Part shown: piece by piece, positions 47,375-57,912 of the stretch
Position numbering within the stretch: the first letter of the stretch is position 1
Layout of the letters: every line of letters starts with the position of its first letter
Assembly (NCBI GenBank): GCA_022559985.1
Contig: JAFJTR010000006.1
Location: forward strand, 372,001 to 436,000
Direction: 5' to 3'
Length of the DNA: 64,000 nucleotides
Source: Parastagonospora avenae f. sp. tritici 18332-5
Lineage: Eukaryota > Ascomycota > Dothideomycetes > Pleosporales > Phaeosphaeriaceae
Notes under the pieces: model-generated
What the model saw: only the letters and a program-made list of their open reading frames with translations
The model's database searches: none
What the model was told of the DNA's origin: nothing
Made by a program: the position numbers and the translations under genes

Positions 47375-48643
47375 ATGGCGGCCAAGTACGCCGCGGTGAA
47401 TGCCAAAGTTGAGTACATCGCATGGGTAGAAGAGGAACTCATACCTCTCCTCATTGACGCCTATGGAAAGCCTGCTAGATACTGGCGACAAGCAGCGAAG
47501 AACGCAGAGCAGAGTGTCGATAAACTGGTAGGTAATCTTAAGGTGCACATGCGCAAGTCGTGGTCATGACTAACGCCATACCTTCCAGCCAGTCTACGAG
47601 GACTTCGATTCCACAGTAGAGCGTATTCGCCTCCTTCTCATCAACAAGGATATTCTGACGCGGGCCGAGATCAAAGACTTTGGATGGATCCGGACCAAGT
47701 GGCCTTGGTGTGTTGGCATCTTTGTGCGACATGCGCTCAATCATGGACCATATCTGCTGGCATCTTTGGGTAAAGAGCCAAATCCTGATCATGTCCGTCA
47801 GAAGGTCAAGAAGCCGGAGGATCAAGACATATACGTCTACTGCGGGAGACTAGCGGTAGAGTGAGTAAAGTGGTCTTCGACAACAAGGATACGAGCTGAC
47901 TGAACAGTGACGATGTGCGTCCCGAGGATAGCTTCAAGTGTGAGAGGAAGAAGAAGACTCGCAGGTCTTACTGGCGCCAGGGTTCCAAGCAGAGTGAGCG
48001 GGAGGATTTCGAGCCAACGAAGCCTCATGACGATGGGCAAAGTGACCAAGGTGTCTCCGAGCCGCCGAAGCCAAGCTTGCCCCAAAACGAGATCCAGGAG
48101 CATACCATCGACGAAGAGCCATCGAAGAAGGAGCTGACCTCTTTGCTGGAGCGTCTGGGAGTTGCAGATGCGGAGGAACGTCCCGTGGGCGAGCTTGGCG
48201 GCAATCTGCCTGTTCCTGTTCACCAGCTCCCGCCGCGTCCTCAGTTCGGCAACCACGGCCTTATAGACCCTTCACACTCGAAAAAGAATGCCAGGCTGCG
48301 TGTGTATCCACAGAGCGGTATTAGGCCTATGTTAAAGTCCCGCGAGCAGTCTTCGTACATCCCGAATCAAGATGGATTCCCGAATTGCGCAGTCAGCCAG
48401 CCCTACATATACGGCAATGCTCCATCGAACAGCATGGGCCAGGGTGTTTTCCTGACGCCTCCGTATCAACCTGGCTCATTCGGCCAGCCCTGCCAACATA
48501 ACGGCATGCCTCCACATGTATTAAGCAGCCAAAGCTTCCCGCCTCATCATCAGTACGACGCGTACCGTCAGACTCATCCAGAATATAGCCTCGGCGGTAT
48601 ACCAGCACCTCATCAGGTCAATGGTAGCTTCCGCGCACCCTAA
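47375..48643 (+). CDS. uncharacterised protein (386 aa)
   Basis: Exons 47375-47527, 47589-47860 and 47908-48643 keep frame. The N-terminal 140 residues look folded and helical: EYIAWVEEELIPLLIDAYG, YWRQAAKNAEQSV, FDSTVERIRLLLINKDILT and WPWCVGIFVRHALNHG. A charged, disordered middle follows (KCERKKKTRRSYWRQG is basic and could be a nuclear signal), then a Pro/Gln/Ser/His/Tyr-rich tail. No signal peptide or membrane helix. No family recognised. The architecture of a small helical head plus a low-complexity tail is reminiscent of regulatory proteins, but that is only an impression. Confidence 0.75.
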
Positions 48644-49767
48644 CAACACAGTACACCTGTCCTATCAGCACCTTCCCATCCTTTTGCAACCCAAGGTATT
48701 CCTTCAATATCGAGCAAACGTCATCTGCGCTTCGAAGCAGATGAGTTCGTACCAGCGTTCCAGGGTCGTCGCTTCTACAGCGCCTCTTCACCAGTTCGTC
48801 GATAGAAGTTGGCTGCGGAAACCGCACGAGGTTGATGCATGGGTGTGCATCGACCAGGGCAAGAGTGTAACCGGCTTTTTGTTTGCCGTAGATAATGAAT
48901 TTGTAGCAATTGCATGTTTTTGGGTAAGACCTGTCCTATCGTCTCGTTGACGTTGTAGCTCGACCCACCAGCCAATGAGCAATTTTCGCGTGCCATGCCA
49001 CTTCGCGCATATTAACCGCCGACGCTCCAGATGTCCTTCCATCAGATCGTCTCCGCAACTCCAACAAACGCCACCCAACTACGCCGCACACACGACCTAC
49101 TCAATTGCAGGAAGGCGATATCGTGATGGAACAACCCAATCCTACGTGTGGCCTTGGCCCGCCGTTAGCATGTGCCCAAAGAGGCAGGCGCAATGAAGAC
49201 GGCCTTGGCCCAGCCTGGGCAATCGCGACCAAGCGCGTTGCCACGACGTCGGCTGCATGAAAGCATCCACGACGTTATCTTTCCAATCTTAGCATCTACT
49301 TGGCATGTCTTTATCGAACTTTTGGCCGAAGTACCGTGGCGGCGGGGCGTGGATTAGTCCTTAGGATTGGCGCGCGCATTTCGACTCTCCTCCCTATCTC
49401 AACCTAACCTGGAACGCCTGACCTTGAACCATGGGCTTGGAACTTTGCAAGACCACGCTTACTTGCGGTAGCTGCACCGAAGCATCGTAAAGCAATCCTT
49501 CGAATGGACTAGGCACAACTTCGCCATGCTTGAACCAATCAACACAGTTTCGATGTCACGATAACGAGGGCTGAACGAGTAATGTTCGAGACCATGAAGC
49601 GCAGAAGCACAACAGGGTCGCATGTAATCCCTGTGCCGTTCACATCCAATATCTGGTCTGGATGCTAGTACCAATACTATATGAGGAAGGGTCCCGTCTA
49701 CCTGGAGGATCGTAGGCGCTCTTCCTATCTGTCAGTGACGTTTGATTGCCCTTGAGCAACTGTCACA
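48644..49767. promoter_or_regulatory. upstream region of PTR2
   Basis: About 1.1 kb with no recognisable gene. Peptide transporter genes usually have sizeable, nitrogen-controlled promoters. I did not find a clear clustered GATA array. Confidence 0.35.
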
Positions 49768-51916
49768 ATGGCTGCCACAACCAACATCAAGACCAGCCTG
49801 GAGATCACCAAGGGTGCAACTGTCTTCGACCCAATCCCCCTGGACACCAGCTCATCGAACTCGCTCAGCGATGAGAACACCAACCTTCTCGGACCGTTCC
49901 CTACTGAAGAAGAATGGGCGACTTTACCCCGGGTAGCTGGCTCGATCCCGTGGCAGGCATGGACTGTCGCTATGGTCGAGTTCGTTGAGCGCTTCAGTTA
50001 CTATGGAACAAGCGCTGTCTGTATGTAGACCGCAAACAAGCATCAAGAGCTTCAGTACTGACCATGCTCCAGTCGTGAACTTCATCCAAAAGCCCCTCCC
50101 TCCGGGCTCACGAACTGGTGCCGGTTTCCTGAAGAAGCCAGGTTCTGGTGCGCTCGACATGGGACAAAGAGCGTCTACGGGTCTTACCATGTGTAAGTCG
50201 GACTATCCAGGGGCGCTCCACGTAGCTAATCTTTTGCAGTCAACCAGTTTTGGTCCTACATTACCCCTCTTGGTGGCGCCTGGTTGGCCGATGAGTACTT
50301 TGGACGTTATCTTACGATCCAGTACGCCAATATCATCGCCATCATCGGTCACATCCTCCTTATCTTCTCGGCTATTCCCCAGGTCATCACCAAGCCCGAT
50401 ACTGCTATTGCCATCTTCTCGGTCGGCCTTGTCATTATGGGCATCGGAACTGGCGGTTTCAAGTCGAACATCTCGCCCCTCATTGCAGAACAATACAAGG
50501 ACCAGAAGGCCTACGTTCGCGTGAGGAAGAACGGCAACAAGGAAATCGTTGACCCTGCAACCACCACAGCCCGCATCTACATCTACTTCTACTTCTTGAT
50601 CAACTGCGGTTCGCTTACCGGATCTCTGGCTATGGTCTACTCCGAGCGTAAGTCACTGACAAGCACGGGCGATGGCCTCAATTTGTACTAACTCTACAAC
50701 AGATTTTGTTGGATTTTGGCTGTCGTACACACTGCCCACGATCTGCTATCTGCTCTGCCCGCTTATGTTGCTCTTCTTCAAGAAGCATTACAAACTATCG
50801 CCGCCCACTGGATCTGTCATGGGAAGAGCTGCCAAGCTCATTCGCCTTGCATTCAAGAAGAGCACCAAGAAGAACTGCTTCAAGGATGAGGGCTTCTGGG
50901 AGAGAGTTAAGCCTAGCACAATCCGTGCTAATGGCGAGACCCCACCCGCCTGGATGACCTTTGACGATGCCTGGGTCGACGAGGTCCGTCGAGGAGTTAT
51001 TGCCTGCAAGGTTTTCTTGTGGTACCCGTTATACTGGTACGATACCCCTACTCCAAGTTGTATTTTGTCTTTCAAAGGCTATTGCATCGAAAATAGACCC
51101 TAGAAGGGTTTTCGAGACAGTACGCCTCCAAGTGCAACGGACATGTAACTTCCTCGTTAGAATCTTTGCTAATCAATATTGCGTAGGCTTGCGTACAACC
51201 AAATGACCAACAATCTCGTATCTCAGGCCAACACTATGAAGCTCGGCAAGACTCCCAACGACATCGTCTCCAAGCTCAACCCCATCTTCATCATTATCGT
51301 CATTCCCATCATGGATTTCGGTGTTTACCCCGCGCTTCGAAAAATGGGTGTCAACTTCACGCCGATCAAGAAGATCACTGCCGGTTTTGCTCTGTCTTCG
51401 TTCGCCATGGTATCTGCCTGCGTCATTCAGTGGTACATCTATAGCATGTCACCATGCGGCAAGAACATCAACAAGCTCAGCAAGACACGCAAGGACTGTA
51501 GCGCTGATATCTCTGTGTGGGTCCAAGTCTTCCCGTACGGCCTCATAGGCATGTCTGAGGTGCTCGCTTCGATCACTAAGCTCGAGTACGCTTACACCAA
51601 GGCTCCCAACAACATGAAGTCCACCATTCAGGCCATCGCTTTATCCACCTCGGCCGTGTCCGCCGCTCTCGGTCAAGCTTTCGTTTCTCTGTCTGAAGAC
51701 CCTCTCTTGGTATGGAACTACGGTTCTGTTGCTGTTGTTGCAATGATTGGTGGTGTTGGTTTCTACTTGACCTTCCGCAAGACCGATCGTGAGGAGGACG
51801 CCATGAACAACCTCAAGGAGAGTGCCTACATCGGTAACAAGAAGGAGGACGATGTGGAGAACGTCGAGACGACGATTATCCGAGACGAGAAGAACGAGAA
51901 AGGTGCTCTGAACTGA
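49768..51916 (+). CDS. PTR2: proton-coupled di/tripeptide transporter
   Basis: Plasma-membrane POT/PTR family importer of small peptides. Exons 49768-50020, 50073-50192, 50240-50647, 50703-51036 and 51187-51916 give 614 residues, the usual length. The first helix carries VEFVERFSYYGTSAVFVNF across the first splice. The PTR signature is seen as GGAWLADEYFGRYLTIQY, with FSVGLVIMGIGTGGFKSN and RIYIYFYFLINCGSL after it. The large loop between helices 6 and 7 is present (TKKNCFKDEGFW). PYGLIGMSEVLASITKLEY and TIQAIALSTSAVSAALGQ mark late helices. The C terminus is charged and cytoplasmic. Intron 4 is long, 150 bp. Confidence 0.95.
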
Positions 51917-52322
51917 GCGCACCCGGATCGCTGTTGTTGAAATATCAGACGATTAATGAGAAGAGTCAATCAGTCATTTTAGAGCGTAATGTAAAAGTCT
52001 CAATGTCATATACCCAAGATGCACGAAAGATGTCGGTTTCACTGTTCATCCTTGTCCTTCTAAGCCATCTGGCACTGTGACTGCTTGCCAGAACGCGAGG
52101 TCACGGGAACTCGCGTCCTGATGTCGTATTACCACGCGCGCCTTGGCGCGATTGCTTCTACGCGCGCTTTCCTTCGCTTCCCAGCTGTGACAAACATCTC
52201 ACGCAGTGCAAGTGCAGCATAGGTTTTCTCATATCGGCAAACATCCAGCATCCGGCATCCATCATCTCAACCACAGCTTGCCCTTCTCCATCCTCCGCCG
52301 TTCAGCTGTTCAGGACATCACA
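51917..52322. promoter_or_regulatory. spacer PTR2 / 2EXR-like gene
   Basis: About 400 bp. A pyrimidine-rich leader lies before the ATG at 52323. Otherwise unremarkable. Confidence 0.35.
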
Positions 52323-53491
52323 ATGCCTGTCACGACGTAAGTAACTACGGATGGCACCATCGCTTCGCTGAATGACCTGTTGTAGACGCGCAAAGGCCAA
52401 ACGTCAAATGCTCAGCAAAATGACGGCCAACAGCGAGAAGAAGGCTGAACATCAGAGCAATGAGCCACCACGATGCAGGTTACTCGAGCTGCCTCCTGGT
52501 TAGTGAATCCGCATCATTTGGATTACGGATGCATGCTAAGCTGAAACCAGAGTTGCGCAATCGTATCTACCATTTTGCCGCTGAGGCCAAATTCGAAAGT
52601 GACGGAAGGGTACCACCCGTCATCACCAAAGCCAGACAAGAGCCAATCGCTGCCACTGCGTACAATCTGGGTGCCCGCACCTTCATGGGCCTCACGCAGT
52701 CGTGTAAGCAAATTCGAGCCGAGTACCGCGTCCTATGGCTTCGTGATTCGAGCATCCGGATCAAGCTTGAGGATGTTCAGTCCTATATGGCGACATTCTA
52801 TCCCAAAGCCGAGGACTACTGCAACGCCCCGAAGCTTCTGCTGATCTCTTGGGATCATGAGAATGACGGGTACGACAAAGACGTCTTGTTCGAAATAACG
52901 CTCTTGCTCCGCATCCGAGCCTTCTGTCCAAGCAACGTCATCCAGTTTGTTTGCCGCAGGCTGGTCGAGTACGATATACCAGATGCAGATTGTTTCGAAT
53001 GCGGGCACAACATTAGATGCACTTGCCGTGCCGAGTGCGACCACGAAGACACCATCGAAGAAGTCATGTTCGACGTGCATGTCGACTATCATTACATGAT
53101 GGTACTCAATGAGCTGCTCGCTAATAGCAACGGGGCATGGCTCAAAGCACTCCGAGACGACGCGAGAACCCGCCACATGAAGATCCAATGCACAGCCGAT
53201 ACCAAAAATCAGCACCTGACGGTCTATCTCCGCTTCTGTGCGGGTCGTGCACCTACATTCATCACCAAGAGAGCAATGCACAAGGGCGCAATCCGCTACC
53301 TACAATCCATGGGCCTACTTGGTATGCACACAAGCAAAGCCGTCGACTTCGTCGTTGGAGAAGCGACCGGCGAATTCACACGCCACTCTCAAGGCTGCGG
53401 CGTCCTGGTACCGGCGTACAACCAGATCGAGATCGCTGGGATCACCAAAATGCCATCTGATCCTGTCGGCGACAGATCCTCAACCCCTTGA
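52323..53491 (+). CDS. 2EXR/F-box-like protein
   Basis: Exons 52323-52336, 52386-52498 and 52551-53491 give 355 residues. The splices rebuild RCRLLELPPELRNRIYHFA, the short N-terminal motif typical of a large fungal family with 2EXR or F-box-like heads, common and expanded in Pleosporales (family knowledge). The second intron falls exactly inside this motif. The rest has LGARTFMGLTQSCKQIRAEY, another family hallmark, then an alpha/beta-looking body with a Cys/His-rich stretch (CFECGHNIRCTCRAECDHED) that might bind metal. Role unknown; F-box relatives recruit substrates to SCF ubiquitin ligases, but that is not shown here. Confidence 0.85.
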
Positions 53492-53903
53492 GCGTCACGC
53501 CGCGAAGCCTCCCTGACCACTGGAACCCCATGACTTACGGTATATTATGCGCCCCAGATCGATGACTGAATGTACCCTGTTCAATCTTCATGAGTATAAA
53601 TAGTACATATGTTTCCGTCGTCTCTATGATCAAGTGGCAATACAATAATACTTCAACGTGCACTTTGCTTGTTCCCATATTTGATATCGCTTGCGAAGGA
53701 TTTGGAATACAACTGAGTCCACACTAAAAATTGAGCAGATGCGCGCTTGTGAAGCTGTGGGATGAGGCCTGAGACAGTTTCACTTCACATAAGTAACGAG
53801 GCTGCTGCGCAAATGATGCGATCTTTGGCAGGCATCAAGTCTTTGGCTGCCTGTCGGCCTTGGAATAGGCTCGCTCATATTAAGTGCATGGGGTGCGGAA
53901 GAA
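53492..53903. other. convergent 3' spacer
   Basis: About 410 bp between convergent genes. AT-rich text with GAGTATAAATAG near 53590 probably serves polyadenylation rather than a promoter, as no gene follows on +. Confidence 0.35.
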
Positions 53904-55307
53904 CTATATGCGCGCTCTCCAGTTCCAGCCTACAAGTGACACTCGGGTTGCTACGAGCAATGCTCCTCCAACAAAGAACGAAGAACCTGCCCAGATATTT
54001 GCGTAAGTGTAGTTTCCGTGGTTGATCTGTATCAAAGCACCGGCGAGTGGCGGCCCAGTGAAGCTGGAGAAGCTGACGATAGTGAATGCCATTCCCATAC
54101 GCACACCAGTCTTTTTCAAATCTGGCGTGCGGTTCATTGAACCAATGATCGCCGGCCATAGAGCTTGGATCACAGCACTGCCAGAACCGTAAATGACCGC
54201 AAACACATACAAAGTGCCGACGGTGTGGATGCCAGTCCAAGCGAACATCATGATCCCGCAAACGAATGCGAAGGGGATGAGCACGTTGAGACTTCCGACT
54301 TTGTCTGCATAGTATGTCGGTAGCAACCGGAAAATGAAGCCCATGCACACTTGCACAAGCAACAAGTTGATGGACTGTTGGTAACTCGCGCCCAGAACGT
54401 TACGTGCATACGATCCAATGTAGAAGAAAGCAAAATAAAGTCCCCAGAAAGCGAAGAACATGCCAGCACAGTAGAGCGAGTACGGCGCATCCTTGAAAGA
54501 TTCCCAGTCAACAAGCGGTCCAGTCTTGCGCGGAGGTAAACGTGTGCGGTACAATGAGATGGTGATGATGTTCAAGACGAGCATTATAAACCCAATGATG
54601 CGTATCGTCCATGGAAATCCAATGCGTGGTAAACATTGCTGGGCAATGACCGGAAAAATAACGCCTCCAGTGCATGAGCCCAGAGCAGTAATTCCAAGTG
54701 CGAAAGCGCGCCTCTTCGCGAAGTATGTCGACACCAGTGCCATGGCAGGGCAGAACTGCAGGCCATTCGCGATGCCGAGACAAATTGCTTGGGACAAGAA
54801 CAAGTGCCATAATTTCGTTGATTCGGCCATTGTGAAGATGCCAATGAGCTGAAACACAGCGCCGGCTATGTACACTGGTCGAAAGAGGCCTGCATCCGTG
54901 GCTCGGCCCGTGAATGTACCAATGCCGAACAAGAGGAAGACTTGTATGGAGCCTATCCACGATATCGTTGAAGGTTCTATTCCAAGCGTGTTCTCGTAGT
55001 AGGTTTGGTACACCCCAAACGACGTGAAAAAGCCAAAGGTGGTGAAAATGGTAAGATGGGTGCAGAAAACTTGTATCCAAGCTGTCATTCCTCCGTCTGG
55101 TGGTGGGCCAGGGTCGATCCATGAAGATGCTGCGGATCTCCTCGTAAGTACCCTTGCAAGCACGCCTGCGGGCTCATGTTCCACATCATTCTTCTCGGCA
55201 TAAGACTGTTCTGACTCTTCAATGGTCCGTTCGATTGTGTCATTGCCTGGGCTTGGCCCGGGAATAGCGTCCTTCTTGGGATCGAGCGCACGATGTTCGT
55301 TGCCCAT
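53904..55307 (-). CDS. MFS transporter, monocarboxylate (MCT/MCH) type
   Basis: Single-exon gene of 467 codons starting at ATG 55307, with stop at 53904. An N-terminal cytoplasmic tail of about 65 residues precedes PPPDGGMTAWIQVFCTHLTIF, the conserved PDGG-W block that opens the first helix of monocarboxylate porters. Twelve helices follow, with FGVYQTYYENTLG, SWIGSIQVFLLFGIGTFTGR, STYFAKRRAFALGI and GSSFFVGGALLVATRVS. Substrate unknown; family members move monocarboxylates, riboflavin or related organic acids. It is unusual in this window in lacking introns. The Fot1-like element sits 170 bp upstream of its start, so it may lie in or near the promoter. Confidence 0.9.
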   Translation of the reverse strand: MGNEHRALDPKKDAIPGPSPGNDTIERTIEESEQSYAEKNDVEHEPAGVLARVLTRRSAASSWIDPGPPPDGGMTAWIQVFCTHLTIFTTFGFFTSFGVYQTYYENTLGIEPSTISWIGSIQVFLLFGIGTFTGRATDAGLFRPVYIAGAVFQLIGIFTMAESTKLWHLFLSQAICLGIANGLQFCPAMALVSTYFAKRRAFALGITALGSCTGGVIFPVIAQQCLPRIGFPWTIRIIGFIMLVLNIITISLYRTRLPPRKTGPLVDWESFKDAPYSLYCAGMFFAFWGLYFAFFYIGSYARNVLGASYQQSINLLLVQVCMGFIFRLLPTYYADKVGSLNVLIPFAFVCGIMMFAWTGIHTVGTLYVFAVIYGSGSAVIQALWPAIIGSMNRTPDLKKTGVRMGMAFTIVSFSSFTGPPLAGALIQINHGNYTYANIWAGSSFFVGGALLVATRVSLVGWNWRARI

Positions 55308-55475
55308 CACAGAAATGCGATTGAATACCTTGATATGGGTTTTCGGAGACGAAACGCAAAACGAGGTTGATATGTTTGACGCAGGAAATTATGTCATCGT
55401 GTTGTACATAAGCAAAAGTTGTCGCCACTATTTCTAGGTGCCAAGGTCTTTGCCGTCTTGCTAGCCTCGGATATA

Positions 55476-55505
55476 CCGAGGCGCACGGTGCAATGAGCCG
55501 CCCGG
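55476..55505 (+). repeat. left terminal inverted repeat
   Basis: Begins CCGAGGCGCACGGTGCAATG and matches the reverse complement of the right end apart from about three bases. Just inside, a partial second copy (GCGCAATGAGCCACCCG) follows, so the subterminal region has a direct repeat that may be a transposase binding site. Confidence 0.85.
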
Positions 55506-55690
55506 CGCAATGAGCCACCCGAACACCAAAATCAGCACCTTAATATAAGGCTATTGAGCCACCCACAATAGCTATAACTATGAGATCTTTTAGAGTTGAG
55601 TTCTATACGCCTTGATTGATATATATAGCTATAGAGATCGCACTGGAGTTCTGATTGCGCGCCCGCCGCGCGAGGTTGAGGCTGGAGGAG

Positions 55691-57560
55691 CTACATGAGA
55701 CTCACGAGGCTGCGCACCACTTTGAGGCCTCGCGATAGGCCTCTTCTTTTGATAAGCCTTAACAGGTGCCTTAAGGCTTCTCCTCTTACTGTTTTGGGCA
55801 TTTTTTGAGCTTGTTGGAGTCGTTGTTGAGTCTTACGAACTGCCTGTCGTGAGGCTCGATCAGCAGCCTCACGAGCCTTCTCCTCCTGCCTTGTTATTTG
55901 AGCTGCTGCCCTTGCTGCACGCTTCTGTTGAGCTGCCCGAAGCTTCTCCTGCTTCTTCACTTCACGTAGGCGAGCCGCCTCAGCTTTCTGGTGTTGTACT
56001 TGCTCTTCTTCGAGCCCTTGTTGGAGCAGGCGATCACGTGCCTCCTTCACCTTCCTTGGAGACCAGAATACAGCCCCACCGTGATAGTCCTCGCCTGCCT
56101 CTAGAGGGAGAGCCTTGCCTCGCTTTCTACGCTGCCTCTCATTGATGAGAGCCCGCATAAGGCCTTGAGCCTCGTGTGTGAGAAGGCTTTTCTGAACTGA
56201 GATAGAGTGGAAGGCTCGGCTGAGCTTTTGAGCTCGTGGATCACTCCTATCACCTACTACCTGGCGTAGAAGGCGCTCAGTTTTTCGCCAGTCAGAGGCG
56301 CTCAAGGCTGAGGAGTCGCTATCGCTTGATTGGCCTGATTGAGCTGGCTGATTGAATCGTTTGAGTATCACCTCTGGCTGGAGAGGTGAGAGGCCAGTCG
56401 CTTCAAAGACCTTGAGTATAGTATCCTCCTTGAATGAGATCTCCCAGGCAGCCATGAACATAGGATAGAAGTCTCTCTTACTCATAGATGTGAGCCCTTG
56501 GCACCTTTCCATGAACGCAGCAACCTGGTTTGAGTAGGCTGTTGAGAATGGCTTGAACATGACGACGTCAAGCGGCTGAAGAGTATGAGTTGAGTGAGGA
56601 GGATACACTGCAAGGAGGATCCTATTCCTATCACAGTACTCGATAAAATCTATTGTGAGGTGAGATCCATGGCCATCAAGGATGAGTAATCGATAGCTCC
56701 GCCCTGCCTTCTCCTTCGTGGATCGATCAAATACTTGTTTGAGCCAGGATAGTCCTATCTCATTGTTCGTCCATCCAGAGGGTGAGGAGGATATATATAC
56801 TCGGTCCTCAGGCCTCAGGCCTGCAGCCAGGTATCCTGTATCGAGCCCGAGGCTGATTGATATATCAGCGCAGGCGCGAGGACTGATCCATCAGCGCATA
56901 TGCAGGCAAGCAGCGTTATCCACTCCCGATTACCATCCTGGATATGAGCCTTGATATTCCCCTCCTCATATAGCCTCCTGCTGAACACCCGCTTTGAGCG
57001 AGTAAGTATTCCTAGCATGCAGCCCTTCTCATCCATATTGTACATATTGCAAGGCTCTATATCGTACTGGCTGAGCTTGCTGCGTAGAAGCTCGAAGTAG
57101 AGGCTATACTTTGATGTAGAATCAGCCTGGTGGCGCGCGCGATCAATTCCAGTCGCCCAGCGTGAGATGAGATCAATCTGGTGTCGCTTGACATATCGAT
57201 CAACCCAGCCTTTTCCAAGCTATTTTTTTTGCAATATCTGAGGCAAAGCGTCGTATCATAGGCCGTGTAGGAGGTAGACCTTGCCTTGTAAGACGCTCAA
57301 TATAGCGTAGAAGCTCTTTCTCCTGCTGGGGATGGAGAGCGCGTTGATTTTCTGCCTGGGTAGCGCGTGAGGCTGAAAGGCCTTGGTGCCTTCGCGCGAG
57401 CGTTGCACGGCTGCAGTGATACTCTGCTGCAATTTTGCGATATCTAAACTGTTCTCCTGATTCTAGCGATTCAATAGCTGCAAGCGCAGCCTCAATTGAG
57501 ATCGTTTTGATAGAGTTATCGCGTATTGAAATTTGGTTGTTGTTTTGGTCGGGCGGCTCA
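55691..57560 (-). pseudogene. Fot1/pogo transposase, two frameshifts
   Basis: DDE-type transposase remnant. Block 1 (about 57560-57220) has the N-terminal helix-turn-helix text IEAALAAIESLESGEQ and YRKIAAEYHCSRATLARRH. A slip at an eight-A run near 57225 moves the sense to the next frame, KGWVDRYVKRHQIDLISRW and MYNMDEKGCMLGIL (first catalytic Asp region), up to about 56815. A second slip, beside a GGCCTGA duplication near 56818, moves it to the third frame: SSSPSGWTNNEIGLSWL, then RLLILDGHGSHLT (second Asp) and VYPPHSTHTLQPLDVVMF. The last part runs to 55691 with a Lys/Arg/Gln coiled-coil tail. No ATG is left in frame inside the element, so initiation is also in doubt. Confidence 0.85.
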
Positions 57561-57578
57561 TTGCACCGGGCGGCTCGG
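57549..57578 (-). repeat. right terminal inverted repeat
   Basis: Inverted partner of the left repeat. Read on the minus strand it begins CCGAGCCGCCCGGTGCAATG. It is followed outward by TA and then host-like sequence. Confidence 0.85.
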
Positions 57579-57912
57579 TAGTTAAGAGCTGCTCTGCCAA
57601 ATGCAGTTAGCGGCGACGTGGCATCTTTTCTTGATTGCACACAACTTGCTTAGAAAATCAAGAGAAAGTTATGGAAACGTAGCTATGCGTTTGAAATTCA
57701 GATACATGCCATCTCAGCGAATAGACATGTGCGCGCAGCTGAGTACCATAGTAGTGGAGAAGTAATGAATGCATGGGTAAGTCATGGTCAAGGTTAGTCT
57801 CTAGGTACAGCGACGGAGGATGACACTAATTAAGACCATAATGGACATGGGTGAAAAGAAGTAATTATTGAATATATACAGGGACTCACTGAAGATCGTA
57901 TGGCGACATCCA
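57579..57912. other. spacer between transposon and GMC gene
   Basis: About 330 bp, moderately AT-rich, presumed 3' region of the GMC oxidoreductase. Nothing else recognised. Confidence 0.35.

Larger units (their letters stand above)
55476..57578 (-). mobile_element. Fot1/pogo (Tc1-mariner superfamily) DNA transposon, degenerate
   Basis: A 2.1-kb element bounded by inverted terminal repeats of about 30 bp (55476-55505 and 57549-57578) that differ at only about three positions. Each is flanked by TA (55474-55475 and 57579-57580), the target duplication of this superfamily. It contains one transposase frame on the minus strand, broken twice. It lies between the MFS gene and the GMC gene and interrupts neither. 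Confidence 0.9.

Noticed and set aside
53585..53605. TATAAATAG as a promoter
   Set aside because: It lies between two convergent 3' ends with no plus-strand gene downstream; more likely AT-rich 3' sequence.
57565..57640. Transposase starting outside the right terminal repeat
   Set aside because: An open frame extends from 57640 through the repeat, but a start beyond the TIR would lie in host DNA; the frame there is coincidental.
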